Positions 23,209-32,909 of a DNA stretch of 64,000 nt are shown here, one piece after another. The notes under the pieces were generated by a model. That model was not told where the DNA came from and did not search any database. It saw nothing but the letters and a program-made list of their open reading frames with translations. How positions within the stretch are numbered: position 1 is the first letter of the stretch; every line of letters begins with the position of its first letter. Origin of the DNA: Ananas comosus (taxonomy: Eukaryota; Streptophyta; Magnoliopsida; Poales; Bromeliaceae); the NCBI RefSeq assembly GCF_001540865.1, contig NC_033637.1:7960420-8024419 (forward strand). The letters are read 5' to 3'. The position numbers were made by a program, and so were the translations under genes.

Positions 23209-23345
23209 CTACGCGGTACGACAAGGGCGCGCCGAAGCATGGTCGTGCGGGTCATCCTCTTCGTGCTTCTCGCGGACAGCTCCCCTTCACGAGCAACATC
23301 CCGCTCATGTCCCGGAGGATCCACCGGCACACTACGCGTTCCGCC
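23209..23345 (+). pseudogene. Captured kinase fragment, continuation (subdomain IX-X)
   Basis: After the second CTACGCGGTAC, the three frames read in turn like the CIPK stretch after the activation loop: a W-S-C-G word near 23239, then VILFVLLAD, then LPF.SNIPLMSRRIHR, then YAF. The frame changes at least twice, so this is a decayed piece. It confirms that the upstream fragment came from a SnRK3/CIPK-type kinase. Part of the segment between APE and the WSCG motif is missing. Confidence 0.65.
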
Positions 23346-23357
23346 CTGGTCTCCCCC

Positions 23358-23437
23358 TTCTGCAACCACCTCATCTCCTCTACGCCGATGCCGCCTCCCC
23401 GTCGCGCCGCAAGATGTTCGACGAATTCCCCAATTAA
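23358..23437 (+). pseudogene. Captured PPR-like fragment
   Basis: Two overlapping frames give a CNHLIS segment followed by YADAASPSRRKMFDEFPN, the wording of a pentatricopeptide repeat (N-x-L-I-x-x-Y-A ... R-K-x-F-D-E-x-P). A one-base loss separates the halves. PPR proteins bind organellar RNA, but this piece is far too short to act. It directly follows the kinase fragment, so two unrelated genes appear to be fused in the element. Confidence 0.5.
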
Positions 23438-23448
23438 AATTTTCTATT

Positions 23449-23629
23449 TACATATATATATAGAGAGAGAGAGAGAGAGATAGATATATATATTCTCTCA
23501 TTCTCTTCTTTTTTTTTTTTTTTCTTTCCCAATTTTTTTTAGTATTGTGATTCACATACAAAAAATAAAAATTTAAATTTAAACTTTAAATTTAATACAA
23601 CAATTAAAATTTTCTATTCAAAACATATA

Positions 23630-23660
<31 letters not shown>

Positions 23661-23760
23661 ATTATAAAAATATATATATAATAATATATATTTGTAAATA
23701 ATATATATATAGAGAGAGAGAGAGAGAAGAGAGGAGAAGAGATTATATATATATATATAA
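23449..23760. repeat. (AT)n/(AG)n compound microsatellites
   Basis: Three blocks (near 23450-23495, 23625-23660 and 23695-23760) of alternating TA followed by GAGAGA. Simple repeats inside the Helitron. Confidence 0.8.
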
Positions 23761-23967
23761 TTATAAATTGAATTTTAAAAATCAATATTAATTCTAAATA
23801 TTGAAATTTCAATTTGATATATTAAAATTTAAATTTTAAGTTTCAACATTTTTATTCTAAATTTAAATTTAAATTTTGAATAATAAAATATTTTAAACTT
23901 TAATATTTAGTTATTTATTTTGATTTTTCTTCATAAATTTTCGCTGCGAAGCGCGGGCCTTCACTCG

Positions 23968-24941
23968 TAATGGCTTAAAAATCAGCCAGGACCAATCTGT
24001 AATAGCAGTTTTGGTTTTGGGACTGATCGTAAAGAGGCATAACTTTTTGTCCGTAAGGCGGAATTTTGCGATTCAAGCGCTATAGGACTCGTCTTGAAAA
24101 TACGGATAAGATCGTGTGGTCTAATTATGCTGATTTAATGTATAATTTTCAGAATTTTTAATAGTTAAGGGCTTGTTTGAAAATATATTTTATTTGGGTC
24201 TTTTCGTCGTTGTTGGTGCTGAGACAGCCGTAAAACCTCAATCTTAGAACGTGACGAATTTGTGAGCACTAATAGAGGCAAGTAAATAGCTACTTTTGCA
24301 AACGGTGAAAATATGCGGATCCGAGTGGGTTCAGGACATCATTTATTATCTGTTCTGTTTATAATTGTTGTACATCCGAGTGGATTTTATAATTATTATT
24401 ACAGACATGGTTTATTTATTTTGCACATTATTATTATCATGTTCTATTATTGGATATGACTGTTACGGTCGGATTCCTTGGGGAGAGAGGATTTATCCGG
24501 TACGCGGTTTCCGAGGAGAACAGTGGTTGTTAGCTCTCGCGATTAGAGCGACGGAGTGGAGATGCTCTAAATTATGACCTTTGTGGTTTCAAATTTAAAT
24601 TATCGTTATTCTTGAAGTAGATTTCTTGTTAAGCATTGCGCTTACTTTTGTTGTCTACTGTTTCAGGTACCGAGAGTCGGGGTGTGTGAGATAATTGGCC
24701 GGCGAGAACTCGTTAGATAGATTTCAAATTTTGGACATATGATTTATTTTGACATGAGATTGATTATATGGACATTTAGAAGTTATTGTTTAGTTTTGTT
24801 TTAATTAATAAATTATTTAGTTTTTAACTGAGATGGTGGCTTTGGATCAATTTAAGGCCTTCTGTTTTTGGAGGTTCTTCCTCTGAATTCGTGGCCGGTT
24901 GTTGCGGTTCAGATCCGAGCAGTTGGATCTGGGGCGTGACA
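23968..24941 (+). mobile_element. LTR fragment ending GGGGCGTGACA
   Basis: The right end TCTGGGGCGTGACA at 24941 matches the 3' ends of del-like LTRs at 3041 and 19097. No TG start could be located, and the left boundary is taken as the Helitron edge. No coding region. It abuts the plant-mobile-domain pseudogene, which it truncates. Confidence 0.45.
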
Positions 24942-25533
24942 CAGGGGCAAGGGATTCGCCTACAAATTTACAAAGAAACTTGGAGTAAGTCAAGTCATTG
25001 AGGTCAAGATGAGCCTCAAAGTCAGACACGCCATCAGGATTGCAAGCCATAAAGATGGTGACTCCGTGAGGACGCAGTCCAATGATTGCGGCTACGTCAA
25101 AAAGAGTCGGAGTAAGAGGTCCCCCTTTGAAAAGAAAAACGTTGGAAACAGAGGACCAAAAACAGAGAGCAGAAGCTAATAGAAGGTTATTGGCTACAGG
25201 GGCTTCCTAGACAGCTGGATTGCTTCATAAATCCCGATATCTTTCCAAGAATCACCGTAAACAGCTTCCACTCGATCCAACCAGTCCAGATAGGCATTTG
25301 AAATACTCGGCCAAGTTCGTAGACTTTTTCCTGTCGAAGCCGAGGAATACCAGGAGTGGAGATGAATGGATTTAGCCATTAATGGAAGACCATCACTGGA
25401 GTAAGGAAAATCATCAGGAGTTGGATCTTCAGTAAATGAGGGAAACAAGATTAATCTAGCGGGGTCTGAAGAGAGATATGGTTTAAGTATAGTCTAGTGA
25501 AGGACGAATAGGTAAAGGAGGAATTTGCGCCAT
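24942..25533 (-). pseudogene. Plant mobile domain (aminotransferase-like PMD) pseudogene, truncated
   Basis: Read from a start at 25533 (MAQIPPLPIRPS), it hits TAA after 16 codons. It continues in shifted frames through a long stretch at 25448-25194 (TWPSISNAYLDWLDRVEAVYG) and then a segment near 25110-25060 equivalent to P-T-L-F-D-V-A-A-I-I-G-L-R-P-H-G. The latter is the hallmark of the PMD family, found both in host genes such as MAIN/MAIL and in many transposons. The 3' end is cut by the LTR ending at 24941. The close LTR at 26081 suggests it was cargo of, or lies next to, a Tat-like element. Confidence 0.6.
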
Positions 25534-26080
25534 TACTCCGAAGAAAAGGGAGATGAGAATGAAAGGCGAAAGATAGAAGACGACAGAAGAAAGAAAGAGA
25601 CGAGAAAGAGATTTCATCGGAGAAGACGAGGAAGAAATAAAAGAGACAGAGAAGACAAAAAGGATGAGAAGCTTAGGGAAGAAGAAAAGGCCGTCGCGTC
25701 GATCCGTCGCGTCTAAACGAGTTCCGAGGTTGGCTATAATGATGAATAGACGGCGGTAATTAAGATGACCTAATTAATGCCACAGATAAGACAAAAGTAG
25801 AAAACGAGATCGGGGCCGTAAAAAAGAGAATAGATGGTCAAGATTGAACTATGCAAAGGATCATGCCTCGGATTACGTCAGGTACTCGTACAGAGAATTT
25901 GAATTTGATTGAACCGAGAACCATGTCTCGGATCGCGCTTGTTATTGAAGCGATGGTGGAATTTCGGCAGCAGAAAAATGGACGATTAAGATGAAACCGT
26001 ACCAGAAAGTTGAAAAATAATCGCGCCTCAGGTCACGCCAGCTACCAAAGTGTTACTTCGAAAGCTGCCGAGAGGGCAAT
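25534..26080. other. Upstream region of the PMD pseudogene, GA-rich then unassigned
   Basis: 25540-25700 is GA-rich low-complexity sequence. 25740-26080 has no recognisable gene. ORFs here are short and charged or random. Confidence 0.4.
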
Positions 26081-26834
26081 TGTTGAGCCAATTAGGCGCG
26101 GACAGGTGACATGCTGGTATTCCCTTCAAAAGCATTTATTCGGTCGTGCACCAGGAGCACCGGAAATGTTTAAAGGAAACCAAATCGCGCCAATTGAAGG
26201 AAGTTACAGTAACCGCAAGCAGTTACATACGGTTCCAATCGGCTGGAGGTGGTCCGGGATATGAGGAGATAATGGCCGATCGTGTAAGAGCAATAACTGA
26301 TCAAGGGGGCGATCTATAAATAGGATAATAACGCCCTAAAAAGATGTCTTTTCCTCTGTGAACAAAAGACCACCCTTATTTTCCTCACAATTTTCTGCAT
26401 TTTCTATGAGTAATCTACTTGTAATTTTACTGCTTTTCTTTAGGAGTAGTTCGCTAGAGTAGATCTCTGGAGTCTGTCTGCCCTACGGGCATCACTCCGC
26501 TGTAAACTACATATCCATCATTTTACTTCCCATCAATCAATAGAATCTCTTTTCGGCTCCTCAGGCCGACCAGATCTCGTGTTGTTTTGGCCATTCGGCT
26601 CTTCTCCCGGCTTCGTTTCCGGCCTACTTTGAGTATTCGACTCATCCCAGCCGAATCGAATTTACTGTAGAGGTCTTCGAACTTGGCTGATCCGATCCCT
26701 CGTCAGCCGAATCATTTGATCTGTCGAAGGGCGCAAACTTAGAGGGTCATTATCTGCAGCCGTTCCTCACCCCGACATGCTCCCCGAGGAGGATCTTTGA
26801 CTGAGTCAAGGGTCGGAAAATTCGGCTACCAACA
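26081..26834 (+). mobile_element. Isolated Tat-like LTR, related to the 36951/58064 LTRs
   Basis: The right end GGCTACCAACA is the reverse complement of the left end TGTTGGTAGCC of the minus-strand LTR at 36951. Much of 26340-26830 aligns in reverse with 36955-37560, including the 'gtctgtctgccctacgggc' and 'aggatctttgactgagtcaa' stretches. A TATA box (CTATAAATAGG) lies near 26316. The left end is set at TGTTGAGCC (26081) by analogy and is uncertain. No PBS follows 26834, so it is a solo or truncated LTR. Confidence 0.6.
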
Positions 26835-27745
26835 GAGCCAATTTAAAATTTACACTTTTATCGAACCTTTTAGATTGGTTAATTATTAAATTTTTAATAT
26901 ATATTTCAAAAGTTATTTGGCCAAGTTATTTAAAAAGTTAAACCAAGCTGACGCGCCAATGATGATTGGGATAGGTTTGACTAAAACCATGGGATAAAGT
27001 TGCGACCCTTTCCATTGTGATCCCAAATTTGTAGCTCAAACTTTTAATAATCTTGAAATTCGGAGTGAGGTTCAATACGTTGTTGATTTTAAAGCTAATC
27101 TTTATATTCTTTGATATCGCGAGGCCAAATTGCCCCCCCTCTTGAATTACAATATGAGATTAACAAACAAACAATAGATAAAACTATTCATAATTTCATA
27201 TGGTTAGTTAAAACAAATCCAAAACGAATTCAAATATTCCTGGCTTTTTTTTTGTGGTTAATACATTGAACTAATCTTCTTCGCTAATTAAGAACACCGA
27301 TCATGAGGGCAACTTGTTTTCTTCTTCCATTAGAATATGTTTCAATAAATAAACAAAACTAAGATTAATATATAGATTCGTTAGTTGATTATATGACCAA
27401 AATAATGTGTTATTTGTTTAGTTGTTATCACCTAATTTGTAATTTTAATTTAGAAATGTAGATTAAGCTGGACGGATCAGAAAATTGGCCCACATGAGAT
27501 CACGAACAGTTCTCCAATTTTTTAATTTTTTTTTGGTCCCGAATAATTTGCCCCAAATATTCTTTTTTTGTTTATTAAATTTGCTTCAAATATTAAAACG
27601 GTGCAAAATAACGAGGGGTATCTCATGGCCCGAGATTGATTTCTAAGTGAAGCAAAATGTATAAGTGATGGCCTACAGGCTGAAGGACACATGCATATAT
27701 GATTAAAAATAATAATAATAACGGCGCTTGATTAATTGCAAGTGT
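26835..27745. other. AT-rich spacer, no gene
   Basis: No coding pattern on either strand and no terminal repeats that I can pair. Contains poly-T stretches and a few C-runs. Confidence 0.4.
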
Positions 27746-28942
27746 AACAAGAACTTACACTATGGCCCAATAATGGCGCTTCTTCAACGATCGACATTTA
27801 CTATGGCCCAATTTGATCTCATCCCTCTACTACGTCAGAAGAAGACCATTATACGAGGGAAGAAGTTTTGTACCAAATTCGCAGTGGTGGAAAGGTGTAC
27901 TTCAATGCCGTGATGCCTTCAAGTGTGGCTTATCTTTTGAACTTGGTGACGGACGAAACATTACATTATGGTCCGATATTTGGACCGGCGAAACCCCCCT
28001 AGGCACCTTTTTTCCAGACATCTATGCACGAATCACAAATAAGGAAGCTCGGATATCTCAATGCTGGAACCATAATGGTTGTAGATGGTGTTTCATCACC
28101 AGAGGCTTCGCGGCATCCCACTCGATCCATAGTAATAGACAACTACAATCACTCAAAGAGATACTTCTAAGGAGACACCCGTGCAACAGGCAAGACTCGT
28201 TCCAATGGCGATGGAACACCAACCACCTGTTTTCGGTTAAATCCCAATATCAGTTCATCACATACGGCGGATGTAGAGACCGATGGAACCAGCACATCTA
28301 GACCTTGAAGATACCGACCAAAATCAAGATTTTCATCTGGACGTTGCTGCGAAAGAGACTACTCACTACTGACAGGCTGATCACCAAAGGCATGTCCGTT
28401 GATCCACTCTGTGTGCTATGCGGGGTCCTCCCGAAAAACTGCGATCATCTATTCTCTAACTGCGTCATTGTCCGCTTCCTCCTACTCTCTTTGGCGGACC
28501 TTGATACATCTCCTGAAACCACGGGACTGGCCGGCGAGCTTTGGGCCAAAGTATCTGAATCCCCCAATGCCGCGATGAAATTCAAAGGCCTAACTCAACT
28601 AGCGGCAACTTGGTGGGTCGTCTGGACTAATAGAAATTTCGTCATCTTCCGGGCCGCACCACCCAACGCAGTACGATCAATTGAACGCATCAAGGGACTC
28701 TTAAATGACCGGAGCATACTGTCCTGACCTTGCTCCTCACCTAGCTTACCCTCCCCCCCTCCTCCCTTCCCTCTCTAGCTTGTAATCTCTGTTTTTTCTT
28801 CCTTCACTGTTTTCACCTTTTGCCGCCTTTGGAGGCTGTTGTTGCTTCCATCTTGTACGCTTAATTCATCCCGCTTTATAAATAAAGCAGGTAACTTGCT
28901 ACCTTTTTGTCAAAGAAAAAAAAAAAACAAACAAGAACTTAC
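27746..28942 (+). mobile_element. 5'-truncated LINE (L1-type) with 14-bp target duplication
   Basis: The 14-bp duplication AACAAGAACTTACA flanks the element (27746-27759 and 28929-28942). The 3' end is an A-rich tail at 28912-28928. Only the last ~1.17 kb of the LINE remains, as expected from incomplete target-primed reverse transcription. The 3' untranslated part contains a pyrimidine-rich stretch and GCTTTATAAATAAAGC, which is followed by the tail. Confidence 0.88.
27813..28727 (+). pseudogene. LINE ORF2 C-terminal end (zf-RVT region)
   Basis: The frame carries a G-x-G-x-x-I-x-L-W-x-D-x-W segment (LGDGRNITLWSDIW) and FSVKSQYQF. After a single stop at 28299-28301 (TAG) come KIPTKIKIFIWTLL and a Cys/His cluster (LCVLCGVLPKNCDHLFSNC). 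This is the zinc-binding domain after the reverse transcriptase of plant L1 elements. Endonuclease and reverse transcriptase are absent. It ends at 28725-28727. Inactive. Confidence 0.85.
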
Positions 28943-29058
28943 AAGGCAATTCATAAATTATTTATCAAGAAGTGTACTCAAAAGTTAAAATTAATAAGAG
29001 CGCACAAAAATGGTAGGTCTAAATTTTGCACCTTTTCATTCGAAGGCGCCATACTAGC

Positions 29059-29751
29059 TGTTGGGAATCTGGTACTCACCCCAGTACCGAATTTTGTAAA
29101 TCCGCAACCCGCTCCGATACCGACTGTTGTAGATCCGGTATTGATTGTTGGGATTCCGCAATAGAAACGTCGAATCGGATTTTTATCATAAACCTGTCTC
29201 CTCAGCAGAAGCTGATATAATCACAAAAGAGAAAAAAAAATCAAAACAGAAAATATACGGATAAAATAAGATTCATTAAATAAGAGAAGATTACATCTGA
29301 CTTCTCTTCTGCAACAGAGTAGCTACAACCCGAGCCCTCTTTCTGAATTTCTTCTACTATTCTCTCGTCTTTTATAAATCTAAAAGATAACTCTCTTTCT
29401 CTCTCACATGCACTCGTGCACTAGGTGCATGCAACCGGCCAACTCTCTCTCTGGTACAACCCACCAAAGAGCTTCAACTTTTTGGCCATACTCTCTCTCC
29501 AAAAGCACCTCACATGGTGCTTATATAATGCTTACAATAAAACGTACCCAAATTCTAGTATATTTAGAATTCCTATTCTAATAAATATTTAAATCTATAT
29601 TTAGTTTATCTTCAAAAGATTTAAATATTTATTCTAATCTAGTTAGATTCATACTCTAATTAATATTTAAATTTTTAATTTATCTCCAACAGATTTAAAT
29701 ATTAATTCTTATCCACTAGAATTAATCTACAAATCTAACCAAATCCTAACA
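29059..29751 (-). repeat. 3' LTR of the copia derivative
   Basis: 693 bp. It lies at the 3' end relative to the minus-strand element. It is close to the 31197 copy, with scattered substitutions and a few indels. It contains 'gtgcactaggtgcatgcaacc' in the middle and an A/T-rich U3 near its right end. Confidence 0.9.
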
Positions 29752-29983
29752 TTCTCAACCTTGGTTGGATTTGTAGTCTTCAACTGCTGTGTCGAGCTAA
29801 CCATGCATGCTCCACCTTAAGCTTGTCTCTTTCGCTCGAAGTCATTGCATCCACCACTCTGCCTCAAGCGGCTGCACCTCCGCGAACTTTTGGAACTCAA
29901 ACCTTCTTCGCTTCTGTTCTAACTGTGCTTCCGTTCAGAATGTATAAGTTCCCACGCTTGTTCGCCTCGCACACGACCCGATC

Positions 29984-30265
29984 TCACTTTCGGACTCTCA
30001 TAGCTCCACCTGAAGCTGAAATATCGCAACCCTTGAAGTCCAACCCGCCTAACAAGATCAAATTTCGTTTCAATCCAGAAACGTGTCGTACACCTGTCAG
30101 CGTTCTCACGACCCCATCGTGCATTTGGACTTTCATCGTGCTGACTCCTAAAACTTTGCACGCAGTCTCGTTCCCCATTAGAGTTTTTTCACCCTTGATC
30201 ACTTTATAGATGGTAAAAGACTCATTCTCCGGGCATACGTGAAAAGAACACGCCAAATCGAGCAC
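29984..30265 (-). pseudogene. Copia protease fragment with altered active site
   Basis: Aspartic protease region of a copia polyprotein, showing CPENESFTIYK, LMGN, a V-R-T-L-T-G-V-R-H segment and LKRNLILLGGLD. Where the family has a D-[ST]-G catalytic triplet, this copy reads D-L-A (within LDLACSFHV), so the catalytic glycine is lost. The downstream frame breaks quickly, and no integrase follows. Confidence 0.7.
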
Positions 30266-30437
30266 CTATACATCATCTGAAATTTTCGCACCTCCGGTCA
30301 CTGCATATAGCACATCAGAATCGATCATCTCCGATTCTGCCGCCTGTGACGTCGCTAATACCGTCTCGTCCTAGTTCACGACAGTTTTCTCTTTCTATCG
30401 CTTTAACTGCTTCAGATCATCCTAAAGTTTTCGACAA

Positions 30438-31147
30438 TTACGCTTGATATGCCCTTTTCTATGACAGTATAAGCACTCCAGTTCGGATAGCGGCTTCTTC
30501 TGTCTATATACGATCGTCGATATTGTCACCTACTTCTTCGCACTCACCACCAGCTCTACATCCTGACTTTGCATGCCGGACTCCTGAGTCATCTTCCGTA
30601 TCTCGTTCGAAAAAAGCGCCGCCGTGATCGCCTCCACGCTTATGGTCTCCTTGCCATAAAGCAACGTGGTCATCAAATGCTCATATTTCGTCGGTAGTGA
30701 AGATAGTAAAATCAGCGCCTTATATTCATCATCCAGATTTACTCCAATGCTAGTCAACTGGGCCACCACCTTGTTGAACTCGTTAAAATGCTCATGTAGG
30801 CTCGCCGCTTCCTGCATCCGCAGCGTAAACAGTCGCTGCTTCAGATACAACCTGTTTGTCAAGGATTTTGTCATGTACAGATTTTCTAATTTCTTCCACA
30901 ACTTCGCCGGTGTCGTCTCGCTGACTACGTTGTAAAGAACCTCATCTGCTAATGATAGATGAAGCGCGCTCAACGCCTTTTGCTCCATTTTCGTCCATGC
31001 CGCATCCATGACGTCCGCCGGCTTCGCCTCCTTCTCGTTCAACGTCTCGTCCAACTCTTGCTGTACGAGGATCGCCCGTACTTTAATCTGCCATAATCCG
31101 AAATTTTTCTTGCCGTTGAACTTCTCGATTTCGAATTTCGTGGCCAT
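30438..31147 (-). pseudogene. Copia gag (UBN2-type) with CCHC zinc knuckle
   Basis: The capsid-type protein packages the element RNA. I start it at 31147 (MATKFEIEKFNGKKNFGLWQ), because the longer frame to 31195 only reads through the primer site. The UBN2/gag core follows (LWKKLENLYMTKSLTNRLYL; LSSLPTKYEHL). The frame runs to about 30530. The knuckle C-X2-C-X4-H-X4-C (CLYCHRKGHIKRNC) lies at about 30442-30480 after a frame break. Most similar in style to Tork/Retrofit-type copia gag. The main ORF looks well preserved compared with the protease. Confidence 0.8.
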
Positions 31148-31182
31148 TTCCGTCGATCTTTCCCGCAGATCGGTAACCTTCA

Positions 31183-31194
31183 GCTCTGATACCA
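31183..31194 (-). promoter_or_regulatory. Primer binding site (tRNA-iMet type)
   Basis: The minus strand reads TGGTATCAGAGC, complementary to the 3' end of plant initiator methionine tRNA, two bases inside the 5' LTR. Confidence 0.9.
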
Positions 31195-31196
31195 AT

Positions 31197-31887
31197 TGTT
31201 GGGAATCTGGTACTCGCCCCGGTATCGGATTTTGTGAATCCGCAACCCGCTCTTATATTAACTGTTGTAAATCCGGTATCGATTGTTGGGATTCCGCAAC
31301 AGAAGCGTCGAATCGGATTTTTTCCATAAACCCATCTCCTCAGAAGAAGCTTATATAATCACAAAAGAGAGAAAAACCAAAACAGAAAATATGCGGATAA
31401 AATAAGATTCATTAAATAAGAGAATATTATACCTGACTTCTCTTCTGTAACAGAGTAGCTACAACCCGAGTCCTCTTTCTGAATCTTTTCTACCTTTCTC
31501 TCGCTTTTATAAATCTAAAAGACAACTCTCTTTCTCTCTCACATACACTCGTGCACTAGGTGCATGCAACCGACCAACTCTCTCTCTCTGGTACAACCCA
31601 CCAAAGAGCTTCAACTTTTTGACAGTACTCTCTCTCCAAAAGAACCCTACATGGTGCTTATATAATACTTATAATAAAACGTACCTAATCCTAGTATATT
31701 TAGGATTCCTACTCTAATAATTTTTTAAATCTATATTTAGTTTATCTCCAATGAATTTAAATATTTATCCTAATCTGATTAGATTCATACTCTAATTAAT
31801 ATTTACATCTTTAATTTATCTCCAACAGATTTAAATATTAATTCTTATCCACTAGAATTAATTTACAAATCTAATCAAATCCTAACA
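31197..31887 (-). repeat. 5' LTR of the copia derivative
   Basis: 691 bp partner of the 29059 copy. Adjacent to the primer site, so it is the 5' LTR on the minus strand. Its right edge is followed by the CTAGC duplication. Confidence 0.9.
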
Positions 31888-31892
31888 CTAGC

Positions 31893-32298
31893 TTCATAAA
31901 AAAAAATTGAAAAATTTAAAAAGGTGTCTAAATCTTTGGTAGATGTTGGTGAAATATACTTTGTACTTTTGTAGGTGTTGGTGAAATTTTCAAATGAAAT
32001 TACACAACTTAATGTCTGACAAAATTTTCATGAAAATTCTCACGACAGAATGATAGTCTAATTCGTAAATTATATATACGATTGATTAGTGATAAGCTCT
32101 CTATAAAATTTCTTCTTTTTTCGAATATCCGTGTTATCTGTGGGTGGCAATTCCATTTCATACAATAAAATTGCATTATTCCAATAGACAACCTTCCAAC
32201 CCATTCAATTGAACACATTGAGATATTATCCTAACATGGAGTTTTCATCAAAGATATTAAACCTTCTTTTCTGGTTAATAATTTTCTGCACAAACATT
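31893..32298. other. AT-rich spacer, no gene
   Basis: No coding pattern; poly-A run near 31897-31906. Ends in the GTCTCAGG target duplication of the next element. Confidence 0.4.
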
Positions 32299-32306
32299 GT
32301 CTCAGG

Positions 32307-32901
32307 TAGTTAGGGGTGTAAACGAGCCAAACATGAGCGAGCTGGGGCCGGCTCGTGTTCGGCTCGTTTAACACAAGCTGACTCGTTAAAGTATCAAGCC
32401 AAAAATTTCAACTCGTGTTCGTCTCGTTTATTATTAATGAGCCGAACACGAGCCGGCTCACGAGTTGGCCAACGAATAATAAGTTAAAAGAATTCGATTG
32501 AATATATATAAAAAATAAATTTATAAAATCTTATTCATTAGACTTTGATCCAATAGTTAAAATTTTACATATAAATAAGTCTTTTTATAATTGAGCTCAC
32601 CTTTATTTTTTTATTTTTCTAAAAATTAAATAATAAAAATATATATTATATATATAATTATTTATTTATATATATAAATATAAATTAAATAAGTTATATA
32701 AATATAAAATATATGTATTCGAGCTGTTATCGAGCCGAACACGAGCGAGCTGACCCCAGCTCGTGTTCGACTCGTTTATTAAACGAGCTGAAAAATTCAG
32801 CTCGTGTTCGGCTCGTTTACTAAACGAGCGATTCGATCTCGAGCTCATTTCGAACCGAACACGAGCTGGCTCGCGAACGGCGAGCTGGATTGCCACCCCT
32901 A
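32307..32901. mobile_element. hAT-type MITE, 595 bp
   Basis: The 8-bp duplication GTCTCAGG flanks it (32299-32306 and 32902-32909). Terminal inverted repeats are TAGGGGTGTAA near the left edge and TTGCCACCCCTA on the right. Long subterminal arms carry many direct and inverted copies of words such as GAGCCGAACACGAGC and GCTCGTGTTCGGCTCG, around an AT-rich centre. No transposase. Confidence 0.85.
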
Positions 32902-32909
32902 GTCTCAGG

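Larger units (their letters stand above)
21565..23967 (+). mobile_element. Helitron carrying captured gene fragments
   Basis: The 5' end TCAATACATATATTAAAAGC follows an A. The 3' end is GCGCGGGCCTTCACTCG before a T, preceded by a short GC hairpin (CGCTGCGAAGCG, 23942-23953). These are the A|TC...CTRR|T ends of Helitrons, with CTCG as a one-base variant of CTAG. The same hairpin and end recur in reverse at 62846 with a canonical CTAG. Inside are GA-rich repeats (21625-21920), a gap, GC-rich fragments of two host genes, and AT/GA microsatellites. No Rep/helicase gene is seen, so it is non-autonomous. The two ends are assigned to one element by inference; the gap prevents proof. Confidence 0.65.
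29059..31887 (-). mobile_element. Copia deletion derivative with both LTRs (gag plus protease piece only)
   Basis: LTRs are at 29059-29751 and 31197-31887 (693 and 691 bp, starting TGTTGGGAATC on the plus strand, ending CCTAACA). The CTAGC duplication is perfect (29054-29058 and 31888-31892). The tRNA-iMet-type primer site lies next to the right LTR. Total length is 2.83 kb. The internal 1.45 kb encodes gag, a zinc knuckle and part of protease. Integrase, reverse transcriptase and RNase H are absent. Intact ends suggest it moved with enzymes supplied in trans. Confidence 0.92.

Noticed and set aside
26081..26843. GAGCCAATT at 26085 and 26835 as a target duplication of the 26081-26834 LTR
   Set aside because: The left copy lies inside the proposed LTR rather than just outside it, so it is not a flanking duplication; probably coincidence or a sign that the left boundary is wrong.
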